Assembly (NCBI RefSeq): GCF_014193655.1
Contig: NZ_JACHZQ010000008.1
Coordinates: forward strand, 124,001-188,000
DNA length: 64,000 bases
Reading direction: 5' to 3'
Source of the DNA: Rhizobium sp. BK313
Lineage (GTDB): Bacteria > Pseudomonadota > Alphaproteobacteria > Rhizobiales > Rhizobiaceae
Shown: positions 27,090 through 34,995 of the stretch, in pieces
Numbering within the stretch: the stretch's first letter is position 1
How the letters are laid out: every line of letters starts with the position of its first letter
Translations under genes and position numbers: made by a program
Notes under the pieces: model-generated
Seen by the model: only the letters and a program-made list of their open reading frames with translations
Told to the model about the DNA's origin: nothing
Database searches by the model: none

Positions 27090-27953
27090 TCAGACAAGCG
27101 GGGCTAAAACGAAGTCAAACGTTGAGCGCCATGTACCTTGTCCGTCGGCCGGCTCGATAGCCGCGACCAGCGACTTCTTAACGCCGAAGACTGTGTCAGA
27201 CTCCAGATAAGGGTCGCCGCTAAAAAATGTGTGGGTTATCAGCTTCTGAAAGCCGGGTGCTTTGATCATGAAATGCATATGTGCAGGGCGGTAGGGATTG
27301 CGCCCGAGGGCCGTCAGCATTTGGCCGACCGGCCCATCCTGTGGAATTGGGTAGGGAATGGGCCTAATGCCACAAAAACTATATTTGCCGTCCGCGCCCG
27401 TAACGAATACGCCCCGGTTGTTCCACTTTGGCTGGATGCCCGGCTGTTGGACGTCATAGTATCCATCAGCATTGTCGGACCATACATCAAGATAAGCACC
27501 GGCAACCGGGCTGCCGTCCATGTCTAGAACTCGGCCTTCGAAAAGACATCGCTCCCCCTTGCCATCCAGGCAGATGTTCGCGCCCATATCGAGTATAGGG
27601 GCGCCTTCCACATGGAATGGTCCAAAAACAGTGGTCTCGGTGGCCCCAATTGGTCGGCGATTGTTAATCGAATCCACCAACATCGACAGTCCGAGGGTGT
27701 CGGAGAGAAGAATGAATTCCTGCCGCTCGGGTGAACTCATTTGTCCGACCTCAGTGAGGAATTTAATCGCAACTTCCCACTCCTCTTGCGTCAGCCCCAC
27801 GTCCCAAGCAAAGGTGTGCAGGTGTTCGACGACGCTACGCATCAAAGCAGCCAGTCGCGGATTGATCGCCTTGCCCATCCGAGCGTTCACGACATCCGCG
27901 GACCTGTCCGCTGTAAAATAGCCGTTCGAGTCACTGCTGATCGATGTATTCAT
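27090..27953 (-). CDS. Intradiol ring-cleavage dioxygenase (catechol/hydroxyquinol 1,2-dioxygenase type)
   Basis: A 287-residue protein with an N-terminal linker domain typical of catechol and hydroxyquinol 1,2-dioxygenases, then the catalytic beta-sandwich. The Fe(III) ligands are recognisable by spacing: Tyr165 in NADGYYDV, Tyr201 in RPIPYPIPQDGP, and His225 and His227 in YRPAHMHFMI. The N-terminal sequence and size favour hydroxyquinol or a substituted catechol as substrate, but this is inference. It is the first gene of the three-gene run down to 25068 and defines it as an aromatic-degradation unit. Confidence 0.92.
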   Translation of the reverse strand: MNTSISSDSNGYFTADRSADVVNARMGKAINPRLAALMRSVVEHLHTFAWDVGLTQEEWEVAIKFLTEVGQMSSPERQEFILLSDTLGLSMLVDSINNRRPIGATETTVFGPFHVEGAPILDMGANICLDGKGERCLFEGRVLDMDGSPVAGAYLDVWSDNADGYYDVQQPGIQPKWNNRGVFVTGADGKYSFCGIRPIPYPIPQDGPVGQMLTALGRNPYRPAHMHFMIKAPGFQKLITHTFFSGDPYLESDTVFGVKKSLVAAIEPADGQGTWRSTFDFVLAPLV

Positions 27954-28077
27954 GGCAATCGTTCCATTCGTGCCGCAAAGTGGAGAAGACCGTTCGCATG
28001 CTGTACCAACGGCTTTCTGCTGGAAGAGCGCTACAGCCGGATTTCAAGCATCCAGGCGCTTGGCTACATCTGTAATT

Positions 28078-28365
28078 TCATTCACCCTGATTAGGATGCT
28101 TGCTGACGCCCAAGGCCTTGACGACGGTGTCGCGGTAGAGGTCGAGGCTTACCTTGTCGGGGGACATCGGATTGCCGGGCCGGCCCGGCAGATCGACGGT
28201 CACGACCTTGTAGCCGTCCTTTTGCAGCTTCGCGGTGACGTGACCCGAGACCTGGGCATTCTCGAAGGCGCAATGGACGAGGACGATTGGCGGATTTTCT
28301 GCAGCCATGGCATTTGCGCCAAATGAGGCGGCGGAGGCGGCGAGAGCGGCGATAAACAGCTTCAT
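28078..28365 (-). pseudogene. Truncated alpha/beta hydrolase (family copy D)
   Basis: Ninety-five residues survive: signal peptide MKLFIAALAASAASFGANAM, core PPIVLVHCAFENAQVSGHV, then VDLPGRPGNPMSPDKVSLDL and ALGVSKHP, after which sequence becomes unrelated and stops. The break falls just before the nucleophile elbow (intact copies continue AVVVGHSFGG). The oxyanion HGAF motif has also become HCAF, so decay is advanced. Its upstream region still carries the exact element found before intact copy A. Confidence 0.85.
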
Positions 28366-28443
28366 TTTCGGAGTTCCTCTGAATTGCTCGGCGCTGCCAT
28401 CGGCGCCACGAGGAAGAAATTAGTTCATCAGAGCCATGTCGCG

Positions 28444-28629
28444 CTATGTCATGGCCGCCGGATTGCATGATCGATCGTCCGGATTTCCTTTGAGGGCGGC
28501 CAAATACTCACTCGATAATAGGAGACGGGCGGCCTGCCGCCGGACGTAACGGCAGTCCTCTGGATGATCGGGGCCGCAAAGGCGAAGCTGAACGCATGCC
28601 CGGGACAGCTCCTCCGCCAAAACGATCAT
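28444..28629 (-). CDS. Small hypothetical protein, 61 aa
   Basis: An ATG at 28629 opens a 61-codon frame whose product begins MIVLAEELSRACVQLRLCGP and continues DHPEDCRYVRRQAARLLL. The strongly helical, Cys- and Arg-containing core looks like a genuine small protein. It lies 28 bp downstream of the tetR gene in the same direction. Its last codons run through the regulatory element at 28467-28487, so the native C-terminus may have been replaced at a recombination point. Confidence 0.42.
   Translation of the reverse strand: MIVLAEELSRACVQLRLCGPDHPEDCRYVRRQAARLLLSSEYLAALKGNPDDRSCNPAAMT
28467..28487. promoter_or_regulatory. Shared hydrolase upstream element, copy 2
   Basis: The core ATGATCGATCGTCCGGATT plus TC is identical over 21 bp to 11454-11474 and sits 102 bp before the start of truncated hydrolase copy D. 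Preservation before a dead gene shows the element was duplicated together with the hydrolase. Confidence 0.6.
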
Positions 28630-28657
28630 CGCAGTTGACCGCTGCTTATCGGAAGCT

Positions 28658-29227
28658 TTAGCCGATGAGCGAGATCGCGGCCTCAAGGGCATACGCCATG
28701 GCACGGTTGGCCTCGTCGCCATCGGGCATGGCGCGTGCGATCTCAATTGCCCCAACCATCAAGGCAACGATGCTCCACGCGCGGCTCTCACGGTTCGCCG
28801 CCGGGCCACCGAGCACCGTCGAAACCTTCCGGATCAGTTCCGTCATCTTAAGCTGGTAAGTCTGCTGAACTGCTGGGCTGGCGCGTGCGACGTCGGCGCT
28901 CAAAGTTGGCATAACGCAGCCGACGGCAGGGTTCTCGCGGTGATAAGCGCTGATGTACTCATGGAGCCATTGTTTGAGAACCTCGCGTCGTTCAGCCACG
29001 CTTCCGGTAGAATCAACGAAGGGCTTTCCTAGAAAAGCCTCAATGACGCCCTCCAGGAGCGACTCCTTGTTCGGGAAATTCGAATAGAATGCACCCGACG
29101 TCACGCCAGCGGCGGCGGCGAGACCATCGACTCCGATCCCGTTGAATCCATTCACTCTGAGGGCCTGCGCTCCAGCGCGCAGGATTGCTTCCTTGGCCTT
29201 TGCCTTTTGGTCTGGGGGATATCGCAC
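28658..29227 (-). CDS. TetR family transcriptional regulator
   Basis: About 189 residues from the GTG at 29227 (GGAG seven bases upstream); ATGs at 29266-29269 would add 14 residues. The HTH reads VNGFNGIGVDGLAAAAGVTS, GAFYSNFPNKESLLEGVIEA. The C-terminal part (NPAVGCVMPTLSADVARASP) is typical of a TetR_C subgroup that controls neighbouring oxidoreductase or hydrolase genes. It is divergent from the hydrolase at 29357, and overlapping palindromes lie between them. It probably represses both. Confidence 0.92.
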   Translation of the reverse strand: MRYPPDQKAKAKEAILRAGAQALRVNGFNGIGVDGLAAAAGVTSGAFYSNFPNKESLLEGVIEAFLGKPFVDSTGSVAERREVLKQWLHEYISAYHRENPAVGCVMPTLSADVARASPAVQQTYQLKMTELIRKVSTVLGGPAANRESRAWSIVALMVGAIEIARAMPDGDEANRAMAYALEAAISLIG

Positions 29228-29280
29228 TTTCAATCTCCGAATATTTTGCCTGTCGTGGCCTTGCATCATAAAATCACGCT

Positions 29281-29300
29281 CGTTATATAACGATCGTTAT
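29281..29300. promoter_or_regulatory. Overlapping palindromes: TetR operator
   Basis: CGTTATATAACG (29281-29292) and ATAACGATCGTTAT (29287-29300) are both perfect palindromes sharing six bases. They are placed between the divergent TetR and hydrolase genes, about 57 bp before the hydrolase ATG. Two repressor dimers could bind on one helical track. Confidence 0.7.
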
Positions 29301-29356
29301 TTCATTCCACCAGTGCCTGATCGCTGATCACGCAGTTCACCAAAAGGAGCAAAGTC

Positions 29357-30184
29357 ATGAGTTTTGAAAATGCACCAACAAAAACGATCGATGTGAATGG
29401 CACGTCCTTCGTCTATCGAGAAATCGGCGAAGAGAGCCACGTGCCGGTTATCTTCCTTCATCACCTGACGGCCGTACTCGACGATTGGGATCCCAGAGTC
29501 GTCGATGGCGTCGCCGCCGCGCATAAGGTCATCGTATTCGACAATCGTGGGGTAGGCGGGTCGGGCGGCGCGACGCCCAGCTCAGTCGAGGAGATGGCCC
29601 GCGATGCGGTAGCCTTCATCCGTGCCCTCGGACTGAGCAAGGTAGATCTGCTCGGCTTCTCGCTCGGCGGGTTTGTGGCTCAGGCCATCGTGCAGCTGCA
29701 GCCGGACCTCGTTCGCAAGGTAATCATCGCCGGTTCGGGTCCGGCGGGCGGTGAAGGCATCTCAAATATGGGCGCCGTTTTACAGGACGCTCTTGCCAAG
29801 GCCGGCGCAGCCGGGAAACATCCCAAGCATTTTCTGTTCTTTTCTCAGACCGACAACGGTCAAGCCGCAGCCAATGCCTTTCTTGCCCGTCTGAACGAAC
29901 GAAAGGGTGATCGCGATGCAGCCATCAGTAACGCAACCATTGGCGCGCAACTGACCGCTATTCATGCCTGGGGGCAGGCAGACCCGTCAAAGCTCAGCGA
30001 AATTCATCACCCCGTTCTCGTTGTCAACGGCGACGACGACGTGATGGCGCCGACCATCAATTCGTTCGAGCTGGCGCGCCGGCTCCCCAATGCGCAGCTC
30101 AGCATTTTCCCGGATGCCGGCCACGGCAGTATTTTCCAGTACTCGGCCGTATTCGTCAAACAGGCACTCGACTTCCTTCGCTGA
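29357..30184 (+). CDS. Alpha/beta hydrolase (peroxidase/lactonase-like)
   Basis: A 275-residue cytoplasmic hydrolase starting MSFENAPTKTIDVNGTSFVY, with AAAGGAG upstream of the ATG. The motifs are FLHHLTAVLDDWDP, FDNRGVGGSG, nucleophile elbow DLLGFSLGGFVAQA, acid VLVVNGDDDVMAP and PDAGHGSIFQ with the catalytic His. This pattern matches the family of 3-oxoadipate enol-lactonase-like and haloperoxidase-like hydrolases. Its control by the divergent TetR and the two operator palindromes is likely. It is not closely related to the A-D copies. Confidence 0.9.
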   Translation: MSFENAPTKTIDVNGTSFVYREIGEESHVPVIFLHHLTAVLDDWDPRVVDGVAAAHKVIVFDNRGVGGSGGATPSSVEEMARDAVAFIRALGLSKVDLLGFSLGGFVAQAIVQLQPDLVRKVIIAGSGPAGGEGISNMGAVLQDALAKAGAAGKHPKHFLFFSQTDNGQAAANAFLARLNERKGDRDAAISNATIGAQLTAIHAWGQADPSKLSEIHHPVLVVNGDDDVMAPTINSFELARRLPNAQLSIFPDAGHGSIFQYSAVFVKQALDFLR

Positions 30185-30409
30185 GAACTTTGACCGGGGC
30201 GGTAGGCTATCCACCGCCTCGGTCAAGAATTGCCCATTCCGTTAAGACCGTTGCACCGCGAGTTTGCTCGGAGCGTGCGAAACCCGCGAAGCACCATAAT
30301 GCGGCGATCTATGTCGACCGCGTAGACGACCATGCTCCGGCAAACAGCCACCCGTACCTAAAAAGGCGCTTGCAAATCTCGCTATTAGACGGCTGTCTTT
30401 AACAGACGA

Positions 30410-30616
30410 GCGCGCTTCAGCCCTTGCTTGCTCATGAAGCGGCGCGATGATCGCGTTCAGCCGGGGGTTCACCTTTTCGGCGCGGGCGATTGCGGCCTCA
30501 AGGAGTTCCTCGGCCGTCGCCTCTTTCGCCCTGACGAGCTCAGCCTGAGCAATGAGATCAAATCCGGAAAAATCGTCCATGTCGACCGTCACTTCCCTAG
30601 GCCGTGAACTCATAGA
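30410..30616 (-). pseudogene. Amidase N-terminal fragment
   Basis: The minus strand reads MDDFSGFDLIAQAELVRAKE, then LLEAAIARAEKVNPRLNAII and APLHEQARAEA. This is the conserved N-terminal helix region of amidase-signature enzymes. The similarity ends near 30410, long before the Ser-Ser-Lys catalytic region, and no downstream piece is visible. A start at 30580 or 30616 is still present, but the gene is a truncated relic. Confidence 0.7.
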
Positions 30617-30684
30617 TTGGGAATGACCGAGGTTGGTGGTTAGTATCGTTGTGCCGCGCGTAATTTCACCACAGGCTTGAGCGC

Positions 30685-30942
30685 ATGATAGAGCAGCTTT
30701 TCCACTTTCAGTCGCGTTGGAAAGAAGAATTGGTCGTTTCGGGAAGTGGCGGTTCCTTTGTACTGGAACTGCCAATGGGTGTGCTATCCGCTTACCTTCC
30801 TACCGAAGCAGAGTGGAGACGTCGTGCGCCGGAATGGACGCGATCGCTTTGGCCGGAGCTGAAGCGAGAATTGGAAAAGTGGTGCCACGAGAACAATGCC
30901 CAATTCTATGTCGATCCTTCGGCAGGCGTTTACTCGCTTTGA
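30685..30942 (+). CDS. Small hypothetical protein, 85 aa
   Basis: An 85-residue frame beginning MIEQLFHFQSRWKEELVVSG with a Trp-rich C-terminal half (WRRRAPEWTRSLWPELKREL). The composition is protein-like, and no overlapping frame is better. The stop codon at 30940 falls exactly where the insertion sequence begins, so the true C-terminus may be cut off. I recognise no family. Confidence 0.5.
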   Translation: MIEQLFHFQSRWKEELVVSGSGGSFVLELPMGVLSAYLPTEAEWRRRAPEWTRSLWPELKRELEKWCHENNAQFYVDPSAGVYSL

Positions 30943-31790
30943 GAGGGTATGTTTGCTATTGGGGCGTTTGCGGCTTGTCGGCTTCCATATCACTTCGGGA
31001 TATGATTCAGCATCGGCATGAGCCGATATGATCTGACCGACCTCGAGTGGCGCGTGATCGAGCCGCTTCTGCCCAACAAGTCGCGAGGTGTGCCGCGCGT
31101 CGATGACCGGCGCGTACTGAACGGCATCTTCTGGGTACTGCGGTCGGGGGCGCCATGGCGTGACCTGCCAGAGCGCTATGGCCCTCGCACCACCTGCTAC
31201 AATCGCTTCGTACGATGGCGGAAGGCGGGCGTCTGGGATCGGATGATGGACGCCATCACCGCCACTCACGTCGGAGGCATCCAGATGATCGACAGCACCT
31301 CCGTTCGCGCTCACCAACAGGCTGCGACGGCAAAAAGGGGGACACAGATCATTGTCTCGGTCGCTCCCGAGGCGGGCTCACGACCAAGATCCACGTCGTC
31401 GTCGATGCGCGAGGGCTCCCTATACGGCTCGGCCTGACCGCAGGCCAGGCGCACGACGGGCAGATCGCCGACGCGCTGCTCGATCATGTCGGCCCGCGCA
31501 CCATTGTGCTAGCGGATAAGGCTTACGATATCGATCGCATCCGCGAGCTGATCCAGCAGCGGGGAGCTACGCCCAACATCTCGCCGAAGAGCAATCGGCG
31601 TTCGAAGCCCTCCTTCAGCAGTCGGCTTTACCGACAGCGCAACCTCATCGAACCGTTCTTCTCTAACCCGAAGCATTTCCGCCGCGTCGCTACTCGCTAC
31701 GACAAGCTCGCCGCAAATTTCCTCGCCATGGTCCAGCTCGCTTCAATGCGGTTGTGGCTGCGTGCTTATGAGTCTACGGCCTAGCTCGGA
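30943..31790 (+). mobile_element. IS5-family (IS427-group) insertion sequence
   Basis: The element contains a two-frame transposase and starts near GAGAGGGTATGTTTGC, a plausible left end in style for this group. I cannot find a matching inverted repeat on the right. Minus-strand aminotransferase coding resumes right after the transposase stop at 31784, so the right end seems missing or lies within the last codons. No target-site duplication is evident. Confidence 0.65.
31018..31784 (+). CDS. IS5/IS427-type transposase, programmed -1 frameshift
   Basis: The first frame (31018-31437) starts MSRYDLTDLEWRVIEPLLPN and includes the first catalytic Asp in GGIQMIDSTSVRAH. At AAAAAGGGGG (31332-31341) a -1 shift enters the second frame, which continues GDTDHCLGRSRGGLTTKIHV, the second Asp in IVLADKAYD and the Glu in RNLIEPFF. 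This slippery site is standard for the IS427 group. The usual NLIERFF-type motif reads NLIEPFFSNPKHF here, so a few substitutions have accumulated and activity is doubtful. Confidence 0.85.
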
Positions 31791-32483
31791 GCGGGCGTCT
31801 TCAAGGGCGGCGGCTATGCCGCCGGCGAGCTGATCGATCTCATCCGGCGTCATGACGAAGGGCGGGCAAATGGAGATAACGTCTCCCATGTTGCGGATCA
31901 TGATGCCATGGGCGCGGCAGCGTCGCTCGACGAGTGCGCCAACCTTGAGCGCCGGATCGAACGGCGTTCGTGACCCCGTGTCGGCGACAAGTAATGTGAG
32001 GAAGCCCGCTAAGGGCCGCGCTCATGACTGTGCTGCCGTGAAAGGCCCCTTGCGGCTGATGATCTTCCGTTTCGCTGGCTTGCCTCGGGCGACGTTGTAA
32101 TACCAGGCAAGCTTGACCATCGTGTCATTCGCCTCGGAGCCTGAATTGACAAGGAACACCTTGCTGCCGGGGATCGGCGAGAGCTCGGCGATCTGCTCGA
32201 AAACGTCAGCGCAAGGATCATTCGAGCGATGGTTGAAGATGTGGTAGGTAGGTGGCAAGCTTCTTCCTCTGGGCAGCAGCAATATCGACCAGCCGCTCGG
32301 TCTCGAACCCAGCGACGCGCACCAAAGCCCGCCCATGCCCTCGAGATAACGGTTGCCTTGTGTCAACGACGTAGCAGCCTTGGCCTTCGTGATCATCAAC
32401 GGCCCGTCGATTTCATGGCCGCGCGGACTTGTCAGGGAATGGAAATGGTACGCCATGTCGCGTGACCTCAGCGAATTCAGCAA
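31787..32483 (-). pseudogene. Class III aminotransferase with deletion and two frameshifts
   Basis: The N-terminus MLNSLRSRDMAYHFHSLTSP and the segment SKVFLVNSGSEANDTMVKLA are typical of omega-/pyruvate-type class III aminotransferases. Between them, 32257-32315 must be read one frame over to give FETERLVDIAAAQRKKLATY. A one-base loss and a four-base duplication (CTAC) offset each other. After KRKIISRKG most of the catalytic domain is gone, including the PLP-Lys region. The C-terminus LLVADTGSRTPFDPALKVGA and GDVISICPPFVMTPDEIDQL then follows, up to the IS junction. The gene is clearly dead. Confidence 0.8.
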
Positions 32484-32569
32484 AGGGATCCCTCCGCGAT
32501 ACAGGATATAAGTGGTAGGCGGCCGCGCCGGTTTTCGGTATGGCTGCAGGTAGATACTAGGAGAATTTG

Positions 32570-33247
32570 ATGACCGTCATGGAGATGCAGCCGGGCGAGA
32601 TCGGCAGTCTGTCGGCCCGGATCTACAATAAGGTGCGCGAGGGTCTGATCGTGGGCAACTTCGCTCCCGGGGAACGGCTCCTGATGCAGGACCTCGCCGA
32701 ACAGCTCGGAACCAGCGTCACCCCGGTCCGTGAGGCCTGCCTTCGGCTTGTGAGCGAACAAGCGCTCGAGCTGCGCTCCGGCAGATTTGTCAACGTTCCG
32801 GACCTCAGCCTCTCGAGATATATCCAGATCAAGCTTATCAGGATGGCCCTCGAGGGACTGGCCGCCGAACTGGCGGCCGAAAACGTGACGGAGTCCCAGA
32901 TCGATCAATTGGCCGATGTGCACGCCACCTTCGTGGCAAGCGAAAAGACTGGCGATTTCGGGTCGGCGCGGGCAGCAAACCGGTCATTCCACTTCGGCGT
33001 CTACCGACTGTCAAAAATGCCGATGCTCATCGGGCAGATCGAGAGCATGTGGGTGTCTATGGGCCCTATCCTGAATGTCTACTACCGCGAGATCCCGTAT
33101 GATTATGTCGGGGCCGAGGAACACGACCATCTGCTTGATGCGCTGCGCTCCCGGAACAAGGCGAAGGCGCGCAAGAGTATCGAGAACGACATCAAGCGCG
33201 CCGCGACGAGCCTCGTCAGATATTTCGAGGAGCGGGACCTAGCCTAG
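32570..33247 (+). CDS. GntR-family (FCD/FadR-type) transcriptional regulator
   Basis: A 225-residue protein from the ATG at 32570 (AGGAGAA upstream); a TTG at 32567 is the alternative. The N-terminal winged helix shows IYNKVREGLIVGNFAPGERL, LAEQLGTSVTPVREACLRLV. The C-terminal FCD domain carries a metal or ligand pocket (His residues in FHFGVYRLS and EEHDHLLDALRSR). It is divergent from the dead aminotransferase and convergent with the SDR gene. It was probably the regulator of that amine or polyol catabolic locus. Confidence 0.92.
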   Translation: MTVMEMQPGEIGSLSARIYNKVREGLIVGNFAPGERLLMQDLAEQLGTSVTPVREACLRLVSEQALELRSGRFVNVPDLSLSRYIQIKLIRMALEGLAAELAAENVTESQIDQLADVHATFVASEKTGDFGSARAANRSFHFGVYRLSKMPMLIGQIESMWVSMGPILNVYYREIPYDYVGAEEHDHLLDALRSRNKAKARKSIENDIKRAATSLVRYFEERDLA

Positions 33248-33265
33248 CTCCCCGGATGTTACGGG

Positions 33266-34018
33266 TCAGCCGCCGGAAATATCTGCGACCCGCGGCGTTC
33301 GCAAGCCCGCGGTCTCGCCTCCGTCCACGGTGATGACGGTGCCGTTGACATAGCTGGAGTGGTCCGACAACAACCAGGCGACGACATCCGCCACTTCCTC
33401 GGGCGTACCGAAGCGATTGGCGGGGATACGCAGTTCGAGCTGCTTTTTCCTGAGGGGATCTGCGATGATCTTTTCCATCATGCGCGTGGCGATCTGTCCC
33501 GGGCAGACCGCGTTGAACCGCACTTCCTCGCCAAATTCGAGTGCCAGAGCCTCGGTCATTGCGATGACCGCAGCCTTCGACGCGCAATAGACGGCAAGCC
33601 CTTCCTCACCGGTCTTTCCGGCAACGCTTGCGATATTGACGACTGAGCCCCTGCCCTTGCGCAGGCCATCCAGGGCATGACGCGTGAAGAGAAAAGCGCT
33701 GCGTGCGTTAACCGCCAGGACCTCATCCCAGTCGGCCTGGCTGGCGGACGCAAAAGAAATGCGTTTCGACATTCCGGCATTGTTGACCAGACCCGACAGC
33801 CGTCCATCGCTAAGCTCGAGGGCGTGCTCGACGACTTGCCTGCAGTCACGCTCAAGGCTGACGTCTCCCGGGACGAAGGTGATGTTCGCATTGCTGGCCG
33901 CGAGCTCGGCGCCGGCGGTCGCATCCCTGCCGGTCGCCAGCACTTTCTTGCCTGCTGCCGCAAGCGTCTTCACGCACGCTCGCCCAATTCCGTGCGTGGC
34001 ACCCGTGACGATGATCAT
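33266..34018 (-). CDS. Short-chain dehydrogenase/reductase
   Basis: A 250-residue classical SDR. It has the cofactor motif MIIVTGATHGIGRACV, NNAG in GLVNNAGMSKRIS, Ser in VVNIASVAGK, and the catalytic YCASKAAVIAM (Tyr-x3-Lys), then VCPGQIATRM and a C-terminal VNGTVITVDGGETAG. It would oxidise or reduce a small alcohol/ketone with NAD(P). It directly follows a truncated ABC permease gene on the same strand, so it once belonged to a transport-plus-catabolism operon that is now damaged. Confidence 0.92.
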   Translation of the reverse strand: MIIVTGATHGIGRACVKTLAAAGKKVLATGRDATAGAELAASNANITFVPGDVSLERDCRQVVEHALELSDGRLSGLVNNAGMSKRISFASASQADWDEVLAVNARSAFLFTRHALDGLRKGRGSVVNIASVAGKTGEEGLAVYCASKAAVIAMTEALALEFGEEVRFNAVCPGQIATRMMEKIIADPLRKKQLELRIPANRFGTPEEVADVVAWLLSDHSSYVNGTVITVDGGETAGLRTPRVADISGG

Positions 34019-34035
34019 GCAGTTTTCTCCAATTA

Positions 34036-34398
34036 TCAGACCGGCGCTCTGTTGGCCGCCGCCCGCTTTTGTACAAGAGCCCCACCGCTCATGAGGACGA
34101 CCGAGATGATGACGAGCAGCGTCGACATGGCAAGTATCGAAGGATCGATATTATCTCTCAACCCATCGAATATCTGCCGAGGCAATGTTCGCTGAACCGG
34201 TCCGCTGATGAACAATGCGACGACGACCTCGTCCAACGAAAAGACAAAGGCGAAAAGTGCGCCCGATACGACACCCGGCGCGATCAGCGGCAGGGTGACA
34301 GTTCGAAAGGCACGAACGGGTGACGCGCCGAGACTGGCTGCTGCACGTACCAGGTTGGTATCGAAGTTCTTCAACGTTGCGGTCACCGTGATCACCAC
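34036..34398 (-). pseudogene. ABC transporter permease, C-terminal fragment (PotC-like)
   Basis: The fragment holds the EAA-type loop NLVRAAASLGASPVRAFRTV, TLPLIAPGVVSGALFAFVFS and two C-terminal membrane spans, as in spermidine/putrescine-type permeases of the MetI/BPD family. The N-terminal half is absent: upstream of 34398 the frame merges with unrelated sequence. No ATPase or binding protein remains nearby. It is a transporter relic next to the SDR and GntR genes. Confidence 0.8.
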
Positions 34399-34838
34399 GA
34401 AGGGAGGCGGGACAACGGCAGAGGAATACGAGCGGCATTTATTGCGACCGATATTCGATTACGTGCAATTCGATCAAAATCGTCGATCGCCTTGGAGAGT
34501 TCGACTGCCATGGTGTTCATCTTGTCGATCGCCCGCATCGTTGTCGGCTGAATACCCTGTCGAATATCGATGTCGGTCTTGGGCAATCCCATCTTCGGGT
34601 TGGAATCGATTGGGAAAATGCGTTCGAGGATTAGACTTCCAAAAGCTGATGCCTTCTGGCGTAATCCATTGAAAGCCACCTGAACTTGCGCGTCAAGAAA
34701 CTCGTAGAGCGCACCCCGCCACGTCTCATTCATCTCATGGATTGGATTGAGCTGATCATTACGAAATGCTGTTCCAAAATTATGTGGGTGTAGGAAAACA
34801 CGTAAACTCTCGGGCAGCTGATTGTGAACACGCGTCAA
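34392..34838 (-). CDS. Unrecognised protein, possibly a fragment
   Basis: A frame starting at TTG 34838 that also stays open upstream for about 25 codons (AHSLNEEAAREPNPRDLELL). The residues are protein-like: VHNQLPESLRVFLHPHNFGT, NETWRGALYEFLDAQVQVAF, PKTDIDIRQGIQPTTMRAID. A basic, low-complexity end runs into the permease relic. I recognise no family. It may be a gene fused to or cut by the deletion that removed the permease N-terminus. Confidence 0.4.
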   Translation of the reverse strand: MTRVHNQLPESLRVFLHPHNFGTAFRNDQLNPIHEMNETWRGALYEFLDAQVQVAFNGLRQKASAFGSLILERIFPIDSNPKMGLPKTDIDIRQGIQPTTMRAIDKMNTMAVELSKAIDDFDRIARNRISVAINAARIPLPLSRLPSW

Positions 34839-34995
34839 GAGTTCGAGATCTCTTGGATTGGGCTCGCGTGCCGCTTCCTCATTTAGACTATGTGCCCGCC
34901 GACCACTTTATCACCGAACATAGCCTGGATGCCCAATGGCATGGACCGGGAGGAGAGACCTGGGGGTATTCCACGGCAATCATCCAACGGGGTCC

